In this document: piece after piece, positions 56,201 to 64,000 of the stretch
Layout of the letters: the number at the start of each line of letters is the position of its first letter
How positions within the stretch are numbered: position 1 is the first letter of the stretch
NCBI GenBank assembly: GCA_951230915.1
Contig: OX579639.1
Coordinates: forward strand, 18,972,001 to 19,036,000
Direction of reading: 5' to 3'
DNA length: 64,000 nt
DNA from: Antitrichia curtipendula
Lineage: Eukaryota; Streptophyta; Bryopsida; Hypnales; Leucodontaceae
Position numbers and translations under genes: made by a program
The notes under the pieces: model-generated
The model's database searches: none
Seen by the model: only the letters and a program-made list of their open reading frames with translations
Told to the model about the DNA's origin: nothing

Positions 56201-57109
56201 ATAGATAGCCGCATCAAACTGAATAGGTAAAATATTGTTTGAAAGAATTGGATGGTAGAATAAGTACACATCACATGTTGTATCATAACAACACTTCAAA
56301 TCCAAAAGCAACTCACGAAAAGTTTCTTTGTTTTGGAGTTGAAATATAGCCGAATGACACCATCGATCTTGTTCAATGCAATTTTTTCCCACAACCTCTA
56401 CTTTCTTCTGAAGATAACACAACTCTTCAAAAATAGATTGGAACTTGAGGTCCTTAGTAGCACTTGACAACATTTTGTCAATCCCCTTCATAGCTCGTAT
56501 GAGCTTGCCAAAAAGATGTACACATTGATTTTTATTCAAAACTTCCATCTTTGTAGATGCTTCCATGTCCTTCAAGCATTTCTCAAGTCTTGCCATATTA
56601 CTGCATAGTCTTTTACAATACTCACTTTGCACTTGTAAGACATCCTTGTCTTTCCTACAAAGAATTAAATATGTAGTCATAATAAGATGACTAGCTCACA
56701 CATGTAAGAAACCTTCACCCAATGCTATTGAATAATTCCATCAAGCATGTTCTAAAACTAAAACTTCATTGAACATTATTAATAGAATTGCCTATCAAAT
56801 GAAAAATGATACATAATTTTTAGTTCAATCATACACGTAAATCCATGACATAAGATTGGTTATACAACTTTCATCTTTGTAGATGCTTCCATGTCCATCA
56901 GGCGATTCTCAAGTCTCAAGTAAATCAAATAAAAATCTATACAAAGAACTTAGGGGTTTGAACATTACTGGATTCTAACATGCAATTTTTAGTTGCCAAT
57001 ACTTACTAAATAACATTTATACTTACCAAGTAGACCATGCAATACCCATGCATTTCCCGAAGATTGCCACTGTGAAGAAACTAGCCATCAAAATAAAAAA
57101 GAGCTCCAT
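50356..57109 (-). CDS. Membrane-anchored protein kinase-NB-ARC-LRR receptor (PNL class)
   Basis: Four exons keep phase: 57109-57027, 56654-55070, 54924-53881, 53691-50356 (2,015 aa). Exon 1 encodes a hydrophobic N-terminus (MELFFILMASFFTVAIFG) suited to a signal anchor. Residues about 29-215 are helical. The kinase domain (about 242-525) has ATKVL with the ATP-site Lys, HLDLKPAN in place of HRD, DYG in place of DFG, GTPRYMSPE and DVWSFAMI. The NB-ARC (about 580-880) has GMGGIGKTT, VLLILDDV, IILTTRN, CNGLPLSLKV, FLDVACFF and LEMHDQLRDMG, the TIR-type LDDV pattern without a TIR. A pre-LRR spacer leads to about 40 repeats of 24 aa (LSSLTTLDLSGCSSLAALPK). Kinase-NBS-LRR genes are known from mosses and are presumed intracellular immune receptors. 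Start choice is supported by the exon 1 splice phase; further 5' exons are possible. A frameshift ends the frame early at 50356. Confidence 0.88.
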
Positions 57110-58500
57110 TTCAATCAACGAATAGAGTGACTTCTAAATTCTACAAGAGCTGCAGACAAAATCCAAAGAAAGTAGTTAGAAAATAACATTTGAACCTAGA
57201 AATGTAAGTAGGTTCCCAATGAATATTAAATAATTAAAACATTAAAAATTATACCATATAGAGAGTCATATCAAAGCAAGTAAGCAATTCCTACATATAC
57301 CTAGTAGCGTACAATAATAAAGAAACTTAAAGGATACCACATTTTCATCAACTTCTAGGAGCCCATATCATAATCTAAAGTTATAATTTGTAAATAGTGC
57401 AAAATAGTTTTATGATGTATATCAACTCCTAAAAGAACCTTAGAGAAATACATGTAGGGCAATGTAGTTAGAAATTTTCTACAAAGAATTGTACTAGATG
57501 ATGATTGAAATTTGAAAATACACAACAATGGACCATGGAATTTACATTTTAAACTAAGACAAAGAAGTCCATCTCTATCATCACATTAAAGATATTTAAA
57601 GCCCTTGTCTTCCATTATAATATTAGCACCATTAGAGACATCAAACCATGAACCCATTCTTAAATTCAAATCTCAATAACAAAAAAAATATGAAATTATT
57701 AAACAAAAAATAAATAAAACAATGTTGAATGAACACACATGTACTATTAGCTACATTAGAGTAGCTAGAGTTACATTGCATGTGTCATATTGGTTAACTA
57801 ATTGAACATGAGCAAAACAGTTTCACTTGTACAAGCTAGGGCTAATTAATTACAATATTGGACTATTAGTCAACTCTAATTGTAGTAACTCACAATTCAA
57901 CGTTCATATGCATTTGGAAGAAGAAAAGTATAAATTTCAAGGCGATTGCAAGATAAAGCATATCACCTTTGGAAGAGTTCAAGTCTATCCCTCCACATAG
58001 TATATGCTAACTAAAATTGTCTTACATAGGAATGACTACCATTGGACCATTACTATAGCCCTTTTTCACTAAACCTATGCAATAAAAACAATCATTTAGA
58101 TAAATGTTGCATCATTCTATGTTATCCACCTTGTACACCACACCCTATACTTAATCCAACAAACATTCACCCAATGAAATGCAATGCCATATATTTTGAG
58201 AAAATTATAAATGCAATGCTAGATAAAGAGAATTTTAGGAGTTTTCTTACCTTACAAGTAAGAAGACTTTCACTCTCAATCCCCATCAAAGATCACTTGG
58301 CAAGTAATTCATTCCTGTAGCAATGCAACCATTCATTTGCTAAGCCAAATCCTTCCACCAATTGGCAACTGATCACCACATGTTGTAGATTCAATGTCAA
58401 GACATATTGTATTCAACAAATTGACCTACAAAAAAGCATCAACCCTCTATTGACAACCTTCTATAGAACACTGACACAAAAGTATGAAGTGCAACTCAAG
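57110..58500. other. Upstream region of PNL, AT-rich
   Basis: No coding exon recognised. It probably contains the PNL promoter. CTTCCATGTCCAT-AG near 56885-56905, inside intron 1, echoes exon 2 text at 56560-56580 and marks a small local duplication. Confidence 0.4.
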
Positions 58501-60760
58501 AAGGGCATGTTGTTGGCTAGTAAACCTACTTGCAACACATACGCCAAACACTCAACCTACCGAGACTAGGAACACCTACAACAACACTTCCAAGATGCAA
58601 AATTCGATCACACAGTATCTCAAAACAACACCCTAAATCTTGCTGAAAACATGCTTGTTCAAGTGCTACCCAAACCCAATCTAGTGATACCAAGTTTCGG
58701 GAGGTTTTCAACAATTTTATCCACAAACAAGGAGATTTTCTTGCCAAATTTCCCATTTTCATCACCCGACAGAAACTCCCTCTCAGTGAGTTCGTACAAA
58801 ATTCAAGATCCATCTTCTCATTTGTTAAATAGTTGGAATCCGTGTTTACATCTTTGAAAGATGCAAAATTGACAATTAATGAAAACGGTGGTGCATCTTC
58901 TCTTACTTTGCCTTCCGCAGAGCTGCCGGGATGAGAGAAAGCCATTGTCCCCTGTCCGTCGTGCTGCACAAATGCCAAGACAAATGCACAATCAACAAAA
59001 TGAAATATTGAAACAGGAAGTGAGAGGGGTATCGAGTTGGGAGAACATACATCACTCGCATGAAGGTTGCCTCTCATTCCACTCTGTTATCATTTTCATC
59101 CTTCCGGCATAAATCCAGATCTAATCTAATATCAGTGGTTGAGAATGTTAATATGACATTTAAAATTTGTATTTGTCCACTATCGTTCCAAAGAAATGGA
59201 AAACTTCAAAATCAAGATAATCATCGAGGGTGTTTCAAAGAATCAGCCAACATGCATAATGAACAAGCATCCCTCACCTAGAACATGTTGGTGCAAAACT
59301 TAGGAGACCCAAGTTTGCGAAGTGAAACATAAGAAGTATAGATTCTTAGACATGGAACTCAAATCAACATTGCCGTCAAGATCATCCAAACATTCTTCAG
59401 CACTAAAGATAATAGAGCAGAGTCCAAACCATCATATCTAGCAAATAAATAAATTTGACACGTGTACTGTAGACAATGGTTAACTAAAGTACTAATATCA
59501 TTGGCAAGACTATGAGTAACTGCTGTTGACTATGGTTCACTATTGATTAACTACTGTTGACTACAGTTGAATATTGATTAACTATTGTTGGTTAATCACT
59601 GTTGACTATGGTCAACTATGATTGACTTTTGGCAAGACTATGGGTTAACTACTATTCTCGTTGGTTTTTCAATGGATAAGGACTCTCATACATAACGCAA
59701 CCAAGATCATGCTACCAAGCAACCAGATAAGTTTTGAGCTCTTTAACAATTATATTGTAATCCTTTCTTTCCAAGGTTATCTAGAATATAATGGTGATTT
59801 GATTCCAAAGTGCCGGGATTTCGTTCTAATGCATGCTACGCTCTTATTAACTCATCAAAAACACAACAACTCAACTGCTAAACAAGAGAAAGGATTACAA
59901 CAGAATTGTCCAAGATTTATCTCTCATGGAGTTACCTATCCCATGCTTCTTTAACACGCATGAAGCTTCCTCACTCATAATTTTGACAATGTTTCCGAGG
60001 TGCTTAGGATCCATCGAAAGTCCTGAAACTCTAAATGCTTCTGAAAATACATCAAAACTGTACGACGGGACTTACGAATGAGACACCGCCTGCTCATCAG
60101 TGTGCCGTTCCATGTTCTTAATCTCTCCCATCCATGGACGCTTAGAAGCATAAAAATCTACAGCCATGCTTGTTCCATTGCTAACAAAACCCCACCAAAT
60201 CTGAAGATGTCTAATGCAGAGACCACGCTCAGACTCACACGCAAACACATTTTCAGTGCGCACATCTCATGATCGTGAGCATCCAAGGGCACCTAGGGTG
60301 GTCTCTCTCGCTCGTAAGACACTCTCCAGCGACGAAATGACACAGCACAGAAGTACTCCACAGCCTAGAACAACGTCGCATGTATGAGAACACTGCCTTA
60401 TCTTATCCTCATAGGGAGTCACTTCGGAGACGCCATAGCTCAAAAACCGCCAACCAACAGATGCTAAACAGATGCTGATGGGAAAGAATTACTCACTGGA
60501 GAGGCTGGGGTTTGGGGGAGACAATTGGCGTCGTCAGAGGAGGGGCCAATTGGGAGACTGGCACGATGGTGGAGTAGCTGTGGTCAGGACTGCCAATAAT
60601 GGCACTAGAGTAAACCTGCCATTTATCGGACAGTTTCAAAACCCGGACAGCGACCGTCCCTACTACCGCACAGCACAGCACGCTCTTGGGTTCACGAGTT
60701 CACAAAGTGCATACACAATAGCATACCTTGGATTCAGTGACCAATCCTAAGATCATGGTG
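58501..60760 (-). other. Possible unrecognised minus-strand exons
   Basis: GC is higher than in the surroundings and several exon-like pieces appear on the minus strand. One frame ending near 60078 (VFACESERGLCIRHLQIWWG, then FYASKRPWMGEIKNME) meets a strong GTAAGT donor. A second piece, about 60018-59937, reads VSGLSMDPKHLGNIVKIMSE and meets GTAACT. A third, about 58946-58907, reads MAFSHPGSSAEGK between a CAG acceptor and a GTAAGA donor. The first two join in phase if the acceptor is ATTTAG near 60019. I recognise no family. They could be a novel small gene or noncoding 5' exons of PNL. Confidence 0.3.
59475..59655. repeat. Degenerate TTGACTATGGTTAACTA-type minisatellite
   Basis: Words GTTGACTA, GGTTAACTA and TTGATTAACTA alternate about ten times with variable spacing. 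Noncoding. Confidence 0.6.
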
Positions 60761-60939
60761 AATTTTTTTTAAGAGAGCAAGCCGGACATACATTGCTTGA
60801 TCCTGCAGAGACCGAAATCGACACATTAGAGACAGAAATAACTGTTCCCCTCAGCTTAATATTTGGCTGACACATTACAAAAAATATGAGGCCTCAACAA
60901 GGCCGTGAGTGCTGATTTTCGGGACCCGCGGGTGATATT

Positions 60940-61108
60940 ACGGAAAAAAAAAAAAAAAAAAAATCTTTTTTTTTTTGAAAAAAAATAACTTTTTTTTTTT
61001 TTTCCCGAAAAAAAATATAAAAATGACGTCACGCTGACGTGGCGCTGACGTCAGCGCTGGCGTGGAACTTCGACCACGTCAGAATTTCAGTTTCTGAATT
61101 CTTTTTTT
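60940..61108. repeat. Homopolymer tracts and TGACGT-rich block before the gap
   Basis: Long A and T tracts (60942-61018) are followed by a short GC-rich block with repeated CGCTGACGTGG/TGACGTCA words, then a T tract at the gap edge. Low complexity is likely why the assembly broke here. Confidence 0.65.
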
Positions 61109-61308
61109 NNNNNNNNNNNNNNNNNNNNNNNNNNNNNNNNNNNNNNNNNNNNNNNNNNNNNNNNNNNNNNNNNNNNNNNNNNNNNNNNNNNNNNNNNNNN
61201 NNNNNNNNNNNNNNNNNNNNNNNNNNNNNNNNNNNNNNNNNNNNNNNNNNNNNNNNNNNNNNNNNNNNNNNNNNNNNNNNNNNNNNNNNNNNNNNNNNNN
61301 NNNNNNNN
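61109..61308. other. Assembly gap, 200 N
   Basis: Exactly 200 undetermined bases. A round number suggests a scaffold placeholder, not a measured length. Any translated frame through it is meaningless. Confidence 0.99.
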
Positions 61309-62200
61309 TATTGGCAATCATTCTATGTATGAAATTTGTTGTGATGGGTTGAAATGTAACACTCTAAGAGTAGTGATTTTATGCACATTTTTTATTCATT
61401 AATTGAATGGCCCAATTGAATAGCACTATTCAAATTTTTAATCTTATGTTTTATTTCTTCCGTTATTAATACACTTTGGGAGTAAAGTATAATTACAAAA
61501 TGGAACTATAAAGAGTGAGGACATTTGACATTGTACAAGGGAATTTAGTAAGAATCAATCAATGAAAAGGTACTCTTAAGATGTGAAGAAAAGAACATTC
61601 AAGAATATTTAAGAGCATTAGAGAAAATTTTCTAAACCATAGTAGGGATAGAAAATTTATGGATTAGTAACATAATGATGATAAAGTTTATAATTTAAGG
61701 AAACATCTTAAAATCATTATGACTACGTATGAAATATTAAGTGATATGTATGTGATATATCAAGTATGCCAAATGCATTTATTAATATACATGAGGGATT
61801 TAGGGTTAATGTATTGACAATTTGAGGATGGAATGTATTATAAAAATTCACAACAAATTCTTTGAGAGAGATTGGAGAGGAGGATCCTTTTGAATATGAT
61901 CAAATTGTGACCCTCATCACATGAGAATGTCGTGGGACGCTAAACCCGTCCCATAAAAGGTGAAAAAGTAGGATTTTAAACCCCGGAGAAATCGCTGAAT
62001 TTTTTTTTTTTTTCACATTATTTTATTTTTTGCAAATTTTGAATTCATATTTGCAATCAGAGACCCCAAACTAGTTGGGTGGGGTCTAAAGCATACCCTA
62101 AACACGGCTCAAAATAGGATTTAAGAAAAAACTTTTACCCCCTGAAACCACCCAAAACTATCTTCCTCAACCCACTTCATGGGCTGGATTTAACTTAGTA
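61309..62200. other. AT-rich intergenic DNA with a third MULE-MITE-like interior
   Basis: No gene. Positions about 62030-62155 share the GAATTCATATTTGCAATCAG, AGACCCCAAA-TAG and AAACACGGCTCAAAATAGG blocks with the MITE at 36909, but clear inverted ends were not found. Confidence 0.45.
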
Positions 62201-62201
62201 A

Positions 62202-62453
62202 GGCCATATTCATTACAATGAGACAAAGTGTAGTCTCAGTTTTATCTTCGACTCGAAGCTAAATCATTATAACTATTTATTTTTGAGACTATTCGGTAAT
62301 TTGAGACTTTTATATATTAATATATATAAAAACCTTTGATTGCCCAAAGGTTAACCTCTCATTTTATCTTCGACTTGAGGATAAAAACACTATAATTGTT
62401 TTAGGGTTGAAGTCTCAAAATGACCATTTTGTCTCATTTTAACGAATATGGCC
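62202..62453. mobile_element. MITE with GGCCATATTC ends, about 250 bp
   Basis: Left end GGCCATATTCATTACAATGA and right end TCATTTTAACGAATATGGCC are inverted copies with few mismatches, continuing GACAAA/TTTGTC. An internal TTTTATCTTCGACT is present twice. TAA precedes and ATTA follows, compatible with a PIF/Tourist-like TWA target but not decisive. Confidence 0.7.
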
Positions 62454-62530
62454 ATTAGTGTCCTACTTAAGTTATAAGCATGTCTAGCTAGCCAAGAATA
62501 AATTTAGCGGCCACCAAGCAAGAGAGTTTA

Positions 62531-63310
62531 TTGAATGAGTTTATTCAATTCAATTCATGGCAGGACATCTCAAAACCAGATGGCAGGGCATCTGGAAACT
62601 CACCCAAGCAGCCAAGTTACCAAGCCTTGAACCAGACCCCGCCAACAGATCTCAGCCGTCCAACCATCTGGAGGGCCCAAATGGAAGAAGCCCTTCCTCA
62701 AACTCGAGGGGACTTGGAGACGAGGGTGGCCATGACGTTGCAGGATCGCAGTATGGACTTTCTGCTCTTTTGTTGTGGTTGTTGTAAAGTGTAGGGTTGT
62801 AATGGAATCTAGGGATCTAGGGTTTAGGGTTTTAGGGTTTGGACAAAGTGTCGCAGGCTCTGGAAACTCTCGTTAAATATTTAGCAAATTCACTTTCTTT
62901 AGGATATTCTCCGTTGATTGGTTTTGTGCATAATTCACCTTCAGTTGACAAGACCAATGAAGTGAGGTTTTTATTCTGTTTTCCATTGTACTGTACATTT
63001 TCGTGTTGAGAAGGTGTAGTGCCAGTACTTGAAGCAATTACTCGTTAATAAAAAGTGCCTTCTCACAGTTGAAGACCATGTTTTCTGATCTAAAACTGTT
63101 GGATGATTAGTGCCATGCTGTATCATGTTGTTGGGAGGTTTGGCAGAGGAACAGCGTCAGGCCTTTCTTCTTGAGCTTACTTCCATGCTATATGAGTTCT
63201 ACATTGTTGTTGATTATTACCTTTTCTTGCCCAAATTCTACCAAATATTCTACCGAATTATTACCAAATATGTTTTCAAGATCTTCCTCTTTGGATACTA
63301 TTGATCTATA
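62531..63310 (+). other. Unrecognised open frames, possible exons
   Basis: Frames at 62531-62794 and 62557-62787 overlap in two phases and are GC-richer than neighbours. A stretch reading GGLAEEQRQAFLLELTSML occurs near 63130-63186. No family recognised and no consistent splice chain was found. Confidence 0.2.
62790..62840 (+). repeat. Short interstitial telomere-like tract
   Basis: GGATCTAGGGTTTAGGG followed by TTTTAGGGTTT contains about three plant telomere units (TTTAGGG), with looser TAGGG words before it. Too short to be a telomere; it could be a telo-box promoter element for the unrecognised downstream frames or a repair scar. Confidence 0.6.
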
Positions 63311-64000
63311 AGCTCTTGGTAAAAATATTCATCTCTTGTAAAAAGTTCTAACCTTGACTAACTCCTAAAGGATGGAGGTTTTTTTCCAGGGAGACATTCC
63401 CAAAATTGCAACTTTTAGGTATGTTATTCAAAAAAGAAAATTGAAACTTTGGGGGGGAACTTCAACCGTACAAAACTAAAGTAAAGTATTATATTCAAAT
63501 GTGAAAAAAAATTCAGTCCTTTTCACCGTGAAGATTGAAAGATTATAGCATTTGAAGTGAGAAAAAAAACTTTTTTCCAATCCTGCAAAATAGGGTCAGT
63601 AGACTTTGGGCTCATTTGGAGTAATATTTTTGTTTTACACAAACATGAGATTTTTGACCATTTATAAATATATAATGTTAGGTTCACTCACAAAAGAATT
63701 TAGAAGAAAATATGGAGTCTAAATTATTCTAAATCACCATGCAATGCAAGGAGGTTAAGTGAATTGGCAATAGACTAGTCATTTTTTTGTACAATGAGGA
63801 AATATTTTATTTGAAATCCAAACGGTGAAAAATTAGAAACAAACATTTGGAATATGTGGAAAAAATTTCAAGAATTTTGACATCATTAACTACAAGATAA
63901 TAGGACTTGAAGTTAGAAGAAAATGTTTTTTTCTTGAAACTACCTCAACATAGCTAACAAAGTTTGACTCTTCTCAAAATGTGATTTGACAACTAAAATT
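63311..64000. other. AT-rich intergenic DNA
   Basis: I see no gene, paired repeat or RNA gene in this stretch. Confidence 0.5.

Noticed and set aside
61039..61332. Open frames running through the N block
   Set aside because: They are translations of undetermined bases.

Overview
This is nuclear DNA from a land plant, almost certainly a moss. Genes are intron-rich with GT/AG introns, and intergenic DNA is very AT-rich and full of short inverted-repeat elements. Three loci point to a bryophyte: a PSE1-like polyunsaturated fatty acid elongase (best matched by the moss delta6 elongase class), a UPF0193 gene of the kind kept in organisms with motile cilia (moss sperm are flagellate), and a protein kinase-NB-ARC-LRR gene (PNL), a fusion class known from mosses. 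The elongase differs enough from the Physcomitrium protein I recall that this is probably another moss; I cannot name the species.

Layout. 1-3,660: AT-rich DNA with no gene. 3,661-13,911 (-): tubulin-folding cofactor D, 18 exons, model closes at 1,286 aa. 13,912-17,100: repeats. 17,224-18,579 (+): intronless UPF0193 gene preceded by telo-boxes. 18,580-24,960: gene-free belt of foldback elements, two of them flanked by TTAA. 25,391-29,224 (+): PSE1-like elongase, 7 exons, 285 aa. 30,197-30,577 (-): CENP-S/MHF1 homologue interrupted by one in-frame TAG. 30,600-39,600: dense repeat belt (MULE-type MITE with a 9-bp target duplication, CACTA-like MITE, hAT-like element, AT-rich dispersed family). 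39,669-40,566 (-): CKS1, 3 exons, 92 aa. 42,220-45,670 (+): a degenerate locus with a NIF/FCP1-like domain that has lost its catalytic aspartates. 46,875-48,400: broken PIF/Harbinger transposon with both of its genes. 49,901-57,109 (-): the PNL gene, with a hydrophobic N-terminal segment, helical region, kinase, NB-ARC and about 40 near-identical 24-aa LRRs, then a 1-nt frameshift that puts about 5 more repeats out of frame. 58,500-60,700: possible unrecognised minus-strand exons. 61,109-61,308: 200-N assembly gap. 61,309-64,000: MITEs, a telomere-like tract and AT-rich DNA.

The genes do not form an operon-like unit. TBCD, CKS1 and CENP-S are dispersed housekeeping cell-division genes, PSE1 acts in ER lipid metabolism, and PNL is an immune-receptor candidate. 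The most unusual object is the PNL locus: a predicted membrane-anchored kinase-NLR whose LRR region is a recently homogenised 72-bp minisatellite.
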